Under the pieces are notes generated by a model. It made no database searches. It saw nothing but the letters and a program-made list of their open reading frames with translations, and was not told the origin of the DNA. Positions 49,666 through 61,739 of a stretch of 64,000 bases of DNA are shown piece by piece; the first letter of the stretch is position 1; each line of letters begins with the position of its first letter. This DNA comes from Meghimatium bilineatum (Eukaryota; Mollusca; Gastropoda; Stylommatophora; Philomycidae): contig CM067306.1 in assembly GCA_034231615.1 (NCBI GenBank), forward strand, positions 40,215,101-40,279,100, given 5' to 3'. A program made the translations under genes and the position numbers.

Positions 49666-49989
49666 TGTGGGTTTTATTGCAAATGAATCTCAAAGCAGAT
49701 TGTTACAATTCTAAACATTAACAACTAATGTTGCATATTGTAGTTGTACAAAAATATATAAAATAATAAGACATATCAAATGGTAAAGTACCGTATATAA
49801 AAAAAATCATTGAGGTTGCATTGGTTACAAAACAGACAAATTCTCACTCTCTCTTCTTGTTCCACTTGTGCTCATTTATTATGTTATAAGTTTCCTTGTC
49901 CTGCATTTTCAGAATGTTATGTAGAATATATGTTTGTATTTGTACCTAACACCAATCTGAACCACACATCTATCACAATGGAAACCGAA

Positions 49990-50740
49990 AAGGTAAATCA
50001 TAAATTCAATCTTCACTACCAACATTGTGTTATCAATGTCAAACTTGTACACTACCTAAAGAACCAGAGAGAACTCTGTGTGAAATGAGATGTCTAAGAA
50101 AAACAGCAAACAAAACAAGAAGAGATCATGTGAATTATGAAGAGATTACAGAAACTGTTGGAACAATGCTCATAGCCAAATACATTGAAAAACAGACTGA
50201 AATAGTTCAACCACTTCATAAGAATGAACCAATATTGCCCAGCAGCTAGAGCATAGGTTCCCAAATTGGTCTGCATGGACCCTAAAGGTCAATTTTGACT
50301 TGCAAGGGATCTATGTCAGCGAGAGATAAAATTGGTGATGTTAAATGTAAATGGTGATCCTACATGAGATGACCACATTTAGCAAGGCTATCATCAATGA
50401 TTTGATGTTCCATAAATGCCTTATTACACCTAACATGAATAATGTGTACATAATACTTATAACAGACAGAAAAAACATATATATTTATTATATTGCGCAA
50501 AATTGTTTAAGTACCTATTTGTTTCATGGTCAGAAGATTTGACAGTTTTCATACCAGCAACACATTTGAAGTTAATATGTTTAGAAAAATTCAATATTAG
50601 GCAGGGAAATATGGAAAACAAAAAAAAATCGGCAAGTGGTCTACATAGCAAAAACGTTTGCAATTCACTCAGAGCATACAACACTAGAATGGAAACATAA
50701 GAGGCAAAGGAAGACCAAAAAAGGTGGATTGAAGGAGTCC
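49990..50740 (+). mobile_element. LINE family 4 tail interrupted by a MITE
   Basis: EMRCLRKTANKTRRDHVNYE near 50075-50135 and MNQYCPAA near 50225-50248 are followed, after the MITE, by RAYNTRM near 50671-50691 and a PKKRWIEGV-like tail near 50717. The order matches the minus-strand copy at 15131-15400. Confidence 0.78.
50248..50678. mobile_element. hAT-like MITE with 8-bp target-site duplication
   Basis: AGAGCATA at 50248-50255 and 50671-50678 flanks a 415-bp element that starts GGTTCCCAAATTGGTCTGCA and ends GCAAAAACGTTTGCAATTCA plus CTC. In reverse complement the right end reads GCAAACGTTTTTGCTATG, similar to hAT ends of the TTCCCAAACTTTTTTG type. There is no transposase frame. The target is the coding region of a LINE. 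Confidence 0.78.
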
Positions 50741-50929
50741 CCCAATGTTACAGTATTACTGCATATCAAGCGATCACATATTAAACAACCCAAAAATTGA
50801 TTATCATTAAATCCTGCGACGTTTTAAAGCAGAGAAAAGATTCTAGATATTCAGTCTGTAACATTTGTGCCATACATCTCCCTATTTACAAATTAAAGAA
50901 TAAAATCAGAAAATTGGATGGTACATAGG

Positions 50930-51240
50930 AATCAATGTTTAGGTGGCAGGATAAGATCACAAATAAAGAAATCTGGAGATGAACAGATCAAGATCTGGTG
51001 GATACTCAGATTTAGGAAATAAAATGGAGATGGACTGGGCACACAGGCAGATAACCAGTAAAAGTTATAACTAAAAGATCAATGACATGGAACATACAGG
51101 AAAAACGTAGGAACATGTGGAGAATTGATCATGAAGGACTTGCAGAGATGAGAAAAGATGGGACGAGGCTGAGAACATACTCAAGGATAGAAACACATGG
51201 AAAATTCTGGTCTGTAGACTAGGTCAATGCACCAAAAGGT
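50930..51240 (+). mobile_element. LINE family 8 tail fragment
   Basis: Broken plus frames read IWRWTGHTGR near 51017, ITKRSMTWNIQEKRRNMWR near 51065-51120 and a final PKGV-like stretch near 51233. This matches the C-terminal pattern RWxGHIxR...AMxWNPQGKR of invertebrate LINE proteins. Confidence 0.65.
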
Positions 51241-51241
51241 G

Positions 51242-51529
51242 TTATGGACAACCTGTGGGGTCCAAGGGGTTTGACTGACTATACATTTCAGTAATTTTGT
51301 CATAAAATACCTGAAATGGCATGACCTGTGCAATATCAAAAACATAGCGAAGTTCTGATGTAATGAGACTATATGATCGGCTCTTTTGCCGCAGAGACCG
51401 GCAGTGTTGGCTCATGTGAAACAAAGTCCTGTAAAGTGCGTCCAAATCTGGCGTGCAAAGAGTTTCCATAGATTGCATTGTAATTTGATGTTGAAGTAAA
51501 AAATGTGTACCCTTAAAATGATTTGTCAT
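51242..51529 (-). pseudogene. Unassigned 95-codon frame within an inverted repeat
   Basis: The minus frame contains TMQSMETLCTPDLDALYRTL and YVFDIAQVMPFQVFYDKIT. I do not recognise the family. The first segment is repeated in inverted orientation at about 51762-51840, where the frame is broken, so it is more likely part of a mobile element than a gene. Confidence 0.25.
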
Positions 51530-51825
51530 TGTTTTCTGCTAGACATTTATAAACACATCAGCTAATTATAATGTTAAATCTCCATCATGAACAGCGTCTG
51601 ACTGCTGGCAACTGTTATGATGAAAGATAAATGCATGATTGTATTTTTTAATAGTTATTATTAAACACATTCATTCACATTAATAAACCCGCCATTCTGT
51701 CTTACACAGAACAACAAAGAAACACTACAGCAACTTATTACGTTTTCTGCACTTTTCCACTAATGCATTCTATGGAAAACCTTTGCACCAGATTTGGATG
51801 CACTTTACAGGCCTGTATTATTTTG

Positions 51826-52080
51826 TTCCAGATGAACCCAATGACTGTTGTGCTTAAATGTCTTGATTTAGCCCTTGTAACCAACAATAGTAGAAAAAAA
51901 ATGATTTGAAATGAAAATATAGCAAATAAAATACACCCTACTGGGATACACCATTTTGTTCTGCATGAACCGACTGATGTGCTTAAATGTCTTGATTTAG
52001 CTCTTGCAACAATAGTAGCACATTTTTTTTATTTGAAATGAAAATATAGCAAATAAAATACACCATAATTCCAAAATGCT
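51826..52080. repeat. Two-copy tandem repeat of about 120 bp
   Basis: CTGTTGTGCTTAAATGTCTT and GAAATGAAAATATAGCAAAT plus AAAATACACC occur at about 51846-51945 and again at 51968-52065. Confidence 0.85.
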
Positions 52081-53204
52081 GCAGGGCAAAATTAAGTACA
52101 ACTTATTTGTTACTAATCAAAAACTTTAAACATTCTTTTCCAGTAAAATTAATTCTTTGTTGTAACCACTACCTCCTAGTTGTTAATTTGGCCACAGTAT
52201 CAATAACCTGTTTGGTTGTATAGTAATATATGGTCTGCAGCATTCTATTGGATTCCCAGAGCATGCTGCACAATATAGAAAAGTTTATAAGAAAGAAGTC
52301 AAGTCAATTCATCAACAGTGCTCATGTGCAAAGTATTACATGGATTGACTGTCCAGATTATTGATAAGGAGAGAGCTAATGTACTGGAAGGAAACAATAT
52401 AGTAATTGACACAACAGTGATGAGGGGGAAAAAAGATAAATACTGAGATTAGAAGAAACAAAGTTGTGAGTTAATTAGTTCAATTATGGATACACTATGA
52501 AGTAATGAAGAGAAAGCTCAAGAGACAATGCAGATATTCAGAGAATGGTAGAAAGAGGAACCAGCTGTGAAGGAAAGAAGTGGGTCCTTTCTGGAAAGAT
52601 CTGAAGAACCCATAACAAAGAATTTACAGGGACACTGAGTGTATACACTCTTAGATGAGCTTGTGTGCTGAGCACTTATGGTGAAGCTGGTTCCTCATCA
52701 AGATGATTGCAGTTTTTCTGGACCTTGTTCTAGTTCATATTATGAGGATCGTTTTCACTTTTCTGTCAACAAGGAATCCTAAATTTTAAGTAGTTTTATA
52801 TTTTCAAAAGTAATGTATACCGAATCTATTTACGTAGACACATGCACCACATATTTTCACACATACACAAGAAGCAGTCCTTAAAATATTTACAATTTAC
52901 ATTGTCCCATACCCAAATTATGGCCCTGTGTTTGTTTTATCAGGGATGGGTGATAGGAGACACAGTAAGTAATCTCATAAATATAATAGCAACGGTTGAA
53001 ACACCATCAAATGAACACAAACACTACTTATGTAGATAGGGGAGAGAGTCAGTAATCTCATAAATGTAACAGCAAAGGTTGAAACAAGCATTTTGGAACA
53101 TTTTTCTAGTTTATTCATTGTCTTTCTTTAGGGTTTACCTGGAGTAATTATGTCAGTTTATAACCAATCTTAACCTCCTAGAAAGGACCTATTTACATGT
53201 CGTG
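52081..53204. other. No gene recognised
   Basis: CAGTAATCTCATAAAT and AACAGCAAAGGTTGAAACA-like segments are duplicated at about 52965-53000 and 53048-53085. Otherwise featureless. Confidence 0.45.
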
Positions 53205-53392
53205 TGTTGCAGGTAATCGATATTAGAGAACAGTGAATAGTGACTGTTTTGAGTGAAGTCAGCCAAAGTGAACCAAATGTCATACTGAAGCCAGATGTCA
53301 GGCCAAGCTGTAAGCCACCACACAATACATACCATTATCCAGACTAAAAACTGACCATCTGCAGGAGTGATAATAAACAGAACATTTCCAGA
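53205..53392 (+). mobile_element. SINE-like family A copy, internally deleted
   Basis: AAGTGAACCAAATGTCATAC, TGAAGCCAGATGTC, CCAAGCTGTAAGCCACCACA and CTGCAGGAGTGATAATAAAC follow the family order. Confidence 0.65.
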
Positions 53393-53629
53393 CAATAATC
53401 AACTCGAAAAATGTAATTGTTTTTGATTTATAATAATTGATTTGTGATTAATGTTTTGAAATATAATTTATAAATATATTTATGACTCTATAAGGTTTGT
53501 TTATTATAAACATAGCTCTATGTCTTATGTACAGGTGTTCCAGCAGATGTACAAGTATAGACATCATAACCAAATGCAATAACTAATCATGTTATCATAA
53601 TGATAATCAAAATTTAATTAATGCAACCT

Positions 53630-55305
53630 TATCCAACAATCATATTAAATCAACAACTCCATATAAATAACTGCCAACAATTCAATCAATAACTCCATAT
53701 AAATGACTGCCAACAATCACATTCACTTAACAACTCCATATAAATGACTGCCAACAATCATATTCACTCAACAACTTCATATAACTGACTGCCAACAATC
53801 ATATTCACTCAACAACTTCATATAAATGACTGCCAACAATCATATTCACTCAACAACTTCATATAACTGACTGCCAACAATCATATTCACTCAACAACTT
53901 CATATAACTGACTGCCAACAATCATATTCACTCAACAACTTCATATAAATGACTGCCAACAATTACATTCACTCAACAACTCCATATAAATGACTGCAGA
54001 CAATCACATTCACTTAACAACTCCATATAAATGACTGCCAACAATTACATTCACTCAACAACTCCATATAAATGACTGCCAACAATTATATTCACTCAAC
54101 AACTCCATATAAATGACTGCCAACAATTACATTCAACAACTCCATATAAATGACTGCCAACAATTACATTCACTCAACAACTCCATATAAATGACTGCCA
54201 ACAATTACATTCACTCAACAACTCCATATAAATGACTGCAGACAATCACATTCACTCAACAACTCCATATAAATGACTGCAGACAATCACATTCACTCAA
54301 CAACTCCATATAAATGACTGCCAACAATTACATTCACTCAACAACTCCATATAAATGACTGCAGACAATCACATTCACTCAACAACTCCATATAAATGAC
54401 TGCCAACAATTACATTCACTCAACAACTTCATATAAATGACTGCCAACAATTACATTCACTCAACAACTTCATATAAATGACTGCCAACAATTACATTCA
54501 CTCAACAACTCCATATAAATGACTGCCAACAATTACATTCACTCAACAACTCCATATAAATGACTGCAGACAATCACATTCACTCAACAACTCCATATAA
54601 ATGACTGCAGACAATCACATTCACTCAACAACTCCATATAAATGACTGCAGACAATCACATTCACTCAACAACTCCATATAAATGACTGCCAACAATTAC
54701 ATTCACTCAACAACTACATATAAATGACTGCAGACAATCACATTCACTCAACAACTCCATATAAATGACTGCAGACAATCACATTCACTCAACAACTCCA
54801 TATAAATGACTGCCAACAATTACATTCACTCAACAACTCCATATAAATGACTGCAGACAATCACATTCACTCAACAACTCCATATAAATGACTGCCAACA
54901 ATTACATTCACTCAACAACTCCATATAAATGACTGCAGACAATCACATTCACTCAACAACTCCATATAAATGACTGCAGACAATCACATTCACTCAACAA
55001 CTCCATATAAATGACTGCCAACAATTACATTCACTCAACAACTCCATATAAATGACTGCAGACAATCACATTCACTCAACAACTCCATATAAATGACTGC
55101 CAACAATTACATTCACTCAACAACTCCATATAAATGACTGCAGACAATCACATTCACTCAACAACTCCATATAAATGACTGCCAACAATTACATTCACTC
55201 AACAACTCCATATAAATGACTGCCAACAATTACATTCACTCAACAACTCCATATAAATGACTGCCAACAATTACATTCACTCAACAACTCCATATAAATG
55301 ACAAA
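53630..55305. repeat. 41-bp minisatellite, about 40 copies, two interleaved variants
   Basis: The common part is CATTCACTCAACAACTCCAT plus ATAAATGACTGC. The variable part is CAACAATTA or AGACAATCA. The first third also has CTTCATATAACTGA variants. Variants alternate irregularly from about 53990 onward. Confidence 0.98.
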
Positions 55306-55317
55306 GCATGAAAAATG

Positions 55318-55440
55318 AATTAAATGTCTGATACAATTAGAAATAGGCATACATGGAAAATGAATTGAATGTCTGCAAGAAATAGGCATACATGGAAAAT
55401 GAATTGAATGTCTGCAAGAAATAGGCATACATGGAAAAGA
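55318..55440. repeat. 39-bp tandem repeat, three copies
   Basis: The unit AATGAATTGAATGTCTGCAA plus GAAATAGGCATACATGGAA. It starts about 15 bp after the 41-bp array. Confidence 0.93.
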
Positions 55441-55444
55441 CATC

Positions 55445-56905
55445 AGACTGATTAGAAATATATATTGGGAACAAACTGCATCAATAAGGTGTGAAAATAA
55501 CTACTCACTCTACATATAAATAAAAAGAGGGCAAAAAAGACAAGGATGTATTTTATCACCAAGCCTATTTAAGATCTACACTGAGAATATTCTTAAACAT
55601 ATAGAAGGAATGCCAGGACTCAAGATCAGTGAGAAAATAAACAACCAGTGATATGCCAATGACACTGTCAATTTTGCAGGAAATACAAAAGTAGATAAAT
55701 CAAGTAAAGAATATGGACTAGATATTTTGTCTTTTCCTAGGTGGGTTGTTATTCATTCTTGCCATTAAGTGTAAGGGTAATTGGAACTCAAGCTTGTGTT
55801 CCAAGGCCAGATGTGCCGCCTAAGCTGTATTATGACTACGTTTGTGATGTCCCTGGCGTTTTCTATCCATCCTTTTCGTGGTCTTCCTCCGGATTTGTAC
55901 CATGATCTCATTTGGTTATATGCCCTCACAGGCAACTTGTCGTTATGCATTCTCATAATGTGGCCAAACCACTTGATCTGCTGCCTTTCTATTCTGTGTA
56001 AGGTGTTATACCTATTCTTTCCCTGATGTCTTCATTTCATAATCTATCAAGCTTGGTGACCCCTGCAGCTTTCCTCAAGCATTTCACCTCACATGTCACT
56101 TCCTGTAATGTGAAGATAAGAGAGACTAGGTTTGGTACTGGTAACACTTGGTAGGAATATACTGTGAATCATTTGTCTTTTAAATTCCATCTCGATCTTG
56201 GGATGAATAAGTAGTGGTGACAGTTGGTATGTTACTGCCTTTACCTTTTGACATCTTGTCTCCATCTCTCTATCAAGGTATCCATTTTCTGTAAAAAAAA
56301 AACTACAGAGATATTTGAACTCTGTTACTTGTTTTACTCCTATATTGTCTATCTGTATGTTTAGTGGGCTCCGTGTTCTGCATATTTTCATAGTTTCCGT
56401 CTTTTGTGTATTGATCTTCATGTTGTATTTTCTACATGTTGCAGATAGTGAGCTAACATGATCTTGTTGTTCTTCATTTTTGCATATAAGGCTCTAGTCA
56501 TCTGTGAAAAGCAGTTCTTGTTTAGTTGCTCTCAGTTATCTTGTTCTGAGTCTGTGATGTTGCCCTCTACACTTTTTGCCTCTTTTATTATTGAGATATG
56601 GAAATATCGAAGACTAGGGAGAACATGGAATGAGAAGAAAACAAAGAGATTCTAACAACACTTCATACGAAGAATTATTAAAGGAAATAAAGATCAAACA
56701 AATAAAATGACACTGTAGAAGACCTTACTTGAGGATAAAGTTGGAAGGCAAGCAAGAGGTAAGCAGAGTTACAAGTGGGAGAGTAACTTTGCGAGATGGA
56801 CAGGTTACAGTATCGCAGGCAATCAAGGCAAAAAATAGCATATGTTGGAGGTCTGTTGCAGCCAATCTTCGTTGCAGAGACGAACAAAACTCAATGATGA
56901 TGAAT
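55445..56905 (+). mobile_element. LINE family 3 remnant with an opposite-strand insert
   Basis: The left piece 55445-55725 has CAAGGATGTATTTTATCACC, AAGCCTATTTAAGATCTAC and the equivalent of NN(Q)YANDTV (decayed YADD). The right piece from about 56590 has AAGAATTATTAAAGGAAATA, the RGKQSYKWESN-like tail and CWRSVAANLRCRDE, ending ATGATGATGAATG. About 370 bp of the family are missing at the junction compared with 17190-18190. Confidence 0.78.
55760..56460 (-). pseudogene. LINE reverse transcriptase C-terminal remnant inserted in family 3
   Basis: The minus strand reads MKINTQKTETMKICR, then NIGVKQVTEFKYLCSFF (FKYLG-like motif), VKCLRKAAGVTKLDRL near 56080-56040, QIKWFGHIMRMHNDKLPVRA near 55985-55925 and SGGRPRKGWIENARD near 55900-55860. 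It is broken by frameshifts and related to family 4. Confidence 0.78.
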
Positions 56906-57644
56906 GTATATGAGATTTGAAGGATTGTAGTGATGTTTTAATATCAAAGATGTCTGGTTATTCAAGTTATTACAATATCATTATTTAGTATTAATATAAC
57001 TACAACCATTAAAGTTATTATAACCAATGTCAATATTTACTGTTCTAAATTCATAATATGTCAGTGTTACAAATCAATATTGATTGTCAGTGTCCAAGTG
57101 TTACATGCCGATGTCGATTGTTTATGATCATACAATTACTACAGTCCAATGATGATTGTCTATAATGAAAATTACTAGCCAATGATTATCAATGCCCATA
57201 TATCTACAGTCCTATGTTGACTGCGCTGTAAAAGCTACCATTCAAGGTTTTGCAGACCTTGTCTAGCAGATCAAGCAGAGGACAAAGATAATGCACACAT
57301 ATAAATACGTTTCAAAACGTCCACTCAAATGATTTGATGACACCATTACCAGTCACCAAAAATAATACAAAGTATAACAGATATGTAATCTTCAAGTTAC
57401 AGATCTATTTTTGACAACAATAATAAATAAAGCTCACACAAAAAACATGTCAGCTAAATTTGCTCAAACACAAAATAAAACAATCTGATATGACAACTAT
57501 CTGCTGACCTGAGATTCTTTGACTACTGTACAGTTAAGTATTTCAGTTACTCAGAACTGACAAATGAGATTCTTGGAAACAGCAGACAAATCAGTAAGTC
57601 GTTAAATAGAATTACCATGACATGATAGCCAGGTTGAGCTCCAT
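56906..57644. other. No gene recognised
   Basis: AT-rich; loose CAATGTTGATTGTC-like recurrences between 57030 and 57200. Confidence 0.45.
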
Positions 57645-57890
57645 AAGGGGATCTCCCTTGGCAAACTATTTAAACTATATGCTCTGTGCTCATGAGTTTT
57701 AATCTGTCGCAGGACTTCTTGTTAACAAAGTGAATTTGTTTTCAGAGACCCCTGGGGATTATTGCTTAAAGCTACACTATTTTGTGCTATAAGTGGTTCA
57801 GCAAACAGTGTGATGCTTCCCTGAGAGGGATATGTCAATATGGGCAAACCTGAGTACATTGTGGTCAATCTGAACCCTTTTTTGAACCCC
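57645..57890 (+). mobile_element. tRNA-derived SINE (family T), old copy
   Basis: GACCCCTGGGGATTATTGCT, AAAGCTACACTATTTTGTGC and TGAGAGGGATATGTCAATAT align with the family body; the head with degenerate A and B boxes lies at 57650-57710. It is the most diverged of four copies. Confidence 0.65.
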
Positions 57891-59059
57891 TCAAACTCAG
57901 TTTTATACACACTAAGCAAAGTACTTGTACCACCAAGATATATGGAAAAATCAGTTCAAGACCCGCATTTTTCTATACCCAATAGCATGCTAGATGGGAC
58001 ATGGTCAGCATAATTCCAGGTGCATATACTTTCCCAGATGTGTTCCGGTACACTCCTAAGGTGGATCAACCCAAGAGTTATAGTTCTAAAATTATTCATG
58101 TGCATTGATCAGATGACAATGAGAAGTTACATGTGAACATTACACTTGAAGTCATACTCAGAGGCCTTCTAAAGTCCTCTGGGATTTATAAGTATATCGT
58201 TAAATTTGTGCATGGAACTTTCTGGCAGGATGTGCCATCTCAGAGCTTAAAGTGGACAATGCCCAAGAGCTGTCCATGGTAAATAAAAATGTCTGCTCAT
58301 TTGCAAGTTGTACACTTCATGACCTAGCTAGAAAAGTCTGTGTGCAGTAGTTATTATAAATCAATTCTATTTACCAACAGTATCACCTGATTGATACAGA
58401 AGTATGTGTGATATTCAGGAGTATGTGTGATATTCAGGAGTATGTGTGATATTCAGGAGTTGTGTTGTAAATAAAGATAAAGAACCGTTCAAGAGTTATA
58501 ATTTTATAACAAAAAAAATACTCTCAATGTTCCTTTGTGCAAAATGCTAGACATGAACTTTATTGTCGCAGCAGACTCACAACAACGGCACTATTTTAAG
58601 AAGGAATGCCATTGTCTTCATTAGTAAATGTTGTCTTCTGCTTCTGGCTGTGTTGTCTACAGTATTCTGATTTTGTTTGCCTTTTCTTGATTTCAGGTTC
58701 ACAGCAGTGATACTTCCAGACCAACATTTCTAATGACATGAGTTTATTTAAAGATAATTTATAATATAAACAATTACAATTGCTGTACATTATTTTCATT
58801 AATACATATACAATTTCTGTACATATTCCCACAAAATTATGTGTATTTGTGACATATTTCTAACATATTTGTTTCTCTGGGAAACTGTCTCATATACAGC
58901 TAATGTCACTACTACAACTTACACTTACACCTGTACTTGTATCCACATCAGGGTACGACAGCTTCAGTTTTCAGATACAGGTACTGACTGATATAATCCC
59001 CCTTTCATTAAAAATGGTTATTACAAAATCCAATTTCATGCATTCAGTATTCAAAACTG
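57891..59059. other. No gene recognised; one short array
   Basis: The 19-bp unit GGAGTATGTGTGATATTCA occurs three times at about 58400-58460. The rest shows nothing supportable. Confidence 0.5.
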
Positions 59060-59335
59060 AATTTAAACCTATCACTCATTTAAATCTATTACTTCCACAT
59101 AATTCAATTTAAATCTATCGCTTCCACATCATTCAATGTAAATCTATCACTTCCACATCATTAATTTTAAATCTATAACTTCCACATTATCTAATGTAAA
59201 TCTCTCACTTCTACATCATCCAATTTAAGTCTGTCACTTCCACATCATCCAATTTAAGTCTGTCACTTTCACATCATCCAATTTAAGTCTGTCACTTCTA
59301 CATCACCCAATTTAAGCTAATATTTTACACAGCAT
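59060..59335. repeat. 28-29-bp diverged minisatellite, about nine copies
   Basis: Units share AATTTAAATCTATCACTTCC plus ACATCATCC. Identity falls from right to left. Confidence 0.9.
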
Positions 59336-60122
59336 ACATTTCCACACTGCCCAATATGATTGGAACAGCCAGCTGCAAGAAAAGAACAATGTCACATCAA
59401 GAAATTAATATTCTACACAATAAAATGAAATTTGTGCATGTTCACAACAAGCAGTAATAAGTAGCAATATACTGAACCAAGTACATGTCAACAGTACAAA
59501 AAAATATCATATTTTGTGATGTAAATACATAACCTAAGACAGCATAAAAAAGCTGCTACCATAGGGTGAACAATCGACTTCTAAGTCTATTCAGCGCACC
59601 ACCTCTGAGTAGAAGGCTCCTCCAATAACATTACACCAAGCCAAAAGCTGGTCTCCTGGGTATGAAAGAAAGCTCAGAGAAACTTCTCCATTGCACATAG
59701 GAAGCAAGAGCTAATTGCTATTAATTCCTGTGGTTCGAAAACAAACAAGTCCATTCAGGAAATACATTTTAAGTGCACCAAATTATGTGTCATTTCCCAT
59801 ATTGGAGGTGAACATATCTTTAACCCTTTGAACTTAGTTATCTAGCTCATAAAACTCCATTTTCCTATGTTTCTGAGCAGGAAAACACACAAGTAGAGCA
59901 TATACGTGTACTAGTTGTTAAATTTACTGCATGCACAATATAAATATTACTGCATCCCTCAGTTGTTTCCAATATATACAACAGTAAACATTAGTAGTAA
60001 AGCAATCTGTTCAAATATATACAATCAAATATACTATGTAGGACATATCCCTTTTTCAGTCCTTATGAGTGTATATCATGATCAATCCCGAATGTGACCA
60101 TATCTGTTGTTAATTTTTTTTA
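59336..60122. other. No gene recognised
   Basis: Nothing supportable. Confidence 0.4.
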
Positions 60123-60340
60123 TTGGTAGCATACCCCTTTCAGGACGTAGCTATCAACCCAGCATTTGTTGGCTGTGGTGATTTTCTAGGCAATATAAAT
60201 ACGTTCAGTAGTTTGCAATTGCTTTCTGAACAGTCCAGATGCACAATTGCCTGTGGCGAAGATCGAACTCTGTACCTTGGCCGTCACAGACGCGCTCTGT
60301 ATTACTTCGCCACAGAGCCCGACAGTTGTTCATTAGTAAA
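60123..60340 (-). mobile_element. tRNA-derived SINE (family U), minus strand
   Basis: The reverse complement has GGCTCTGTGGCGAAGTAATA, CCAAGGTACAGAGTTCGATC (B box), GCCACAGGCAATTGTGCATC and GAACGTATTTATATTGCC, matching 20008-20130 in order. The open plus frame through it is not a gene. Confidence 0.7.
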
Positions 60341-61070
60341 ACTAATTCACTGATTTCAACGCTAAAATGATCATCCTATACAATTTCTATATCATTTTCA
60401 GAATATTCACCACCTAAATCTAATTCATCATCCTCTCAATTGTCTAGTATAAGTTCAACAGCTTGTTATGTTGTTATACATTTCAAACATATTATCTCTG
60501 ATTTTCAGTACATCATTTCATTTTTTTTTAATTTAAACACTTCAGTCACAAAATATCATCAACAAATGTATGCCAATTTGTAGAAAACCCCTCCCTCCCC
60601 ACAATGCAATAAGTACTTCATGCTGTCAGAAATGTTTGTAAATAAGATTATAAATTTTATTTATATGGCATACTGTTATATAATATCTAAATCCCATAAT
60701 TTTGGTATGCCAGGGGTAATTGTTTTACATATAGTCAGAAATTTTAGAATGTCAGGTTCATAGGGTCAAACTATCACTAAATGTTCTCTATTCACATCTT
60801 GGTGTTTACTTTCTAATTATCCATCGGATGTTGCGTTCAGTCTTTCCTTCTATTTGAACAGATTATCATGTTTAGCTCATATATCCAAAATAATGTGTGT
60901 ATTTGATCTCCTTCAATATTTACATTGACTGTATACAAATATAAACATGAACTACTTTTGTTCATTTGTCCAGTCATGTTTTACATATATATACACAGAA
61001 GCTGTTTCAATTTCACAAAAACTGTCTTGAAAGTTGAAACACACAACTGTAATTAAGTTTGGCTAACTGT
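60341..61070. other. No gene recognised
   Basis: Nothing supportable. Confidence 0.4.
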
Positions 61071-61075
61071 ACTGT

Positions 61076-61145
61076 AAGCTGCAGTAGTGTAGTGTTAAGA
61101 CGCTCACCTTTGACTAGCAGACCAGGGGTTCGAGTTCACTTGTAA
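61076..61145 (+). repeat. tRNA-like SINE head
   Basis: CTGCAGTAGTGTAGTGTTAA (A-box like) and ACCAGGGGTTCGAGTTCACT (B-box like) at tRNA-like spacing. I see no acceptor stem pairing good enough for a true tRNA gene. Confidence 0.55.
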
Positions 61146-61559
61146 TGTGTTATTTGACATAACAATTACTCTTGTAGTTCACGCAGTAACAAAAAAGTTG
61201 GGTACCAGAGGTCATGGTCTAGGAAGGTAGAGGAATGGGGCAATCACTACTCAGCAAGTGCGGGGCAATGCTAGTAAGGCAGATTCTGGTCAACCACTGT
61301 ACTATTACACAGGTTCATAACTCTGCTTGTCATTAATGTTTTACATACATTTTTTTTAAGAATAGCATTGTGCTGACAAGAGTAGAATTACTCATCAGCA
61401 TTTGGGTATTGACAAAAGCAACAACATTTTTTCAGATCTCCTTCCACCTTTCAGCCTAACAAATCTGCCTGCTTTTGTTCATCAATGTTTTCTCCTTGAC
61501 CAGTTTGTTATCCAGAACACCACACAAAGTTGGAGTATGGGTTTGGTATAGCTAGTTCA

Positions 61560-61705
61560 CTGGCCCTTACCACAATAGATGAGCCACTGACCATTATAGA
61601 TGAGTAGCAGAACACTATAGATGAGTAAAAGAGCAATATAGATGAGTCATTGACCACTATAAATGAGTGACTGACCATTAGATGAGTAACAGAACTATAT
61701 AAATT
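61560..61705. repeat. Short minisatellite of about 19-22 bp
   Basis: ACTATAGATGAGTAACAGA-like units, five to six copies, diverged. Confidence 0.85.
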
Positions 61706-61739
61706 CACTTACCACTATAGCTCATGAACTGCTCAGCAT

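Noticed and set aside
48911-49693. A 260-codon minus frame made of NVSKVQFL repeats
   Set aside because: It is the 24-bp minisatellite; the plus strand is equally open and there is no non-repetitive domain.
13876-55305. CRISPR-like interpretation of the tandem arrays
   Set aside because: Units are directly adjacent without unique spacers, and the window is eukaryotic.
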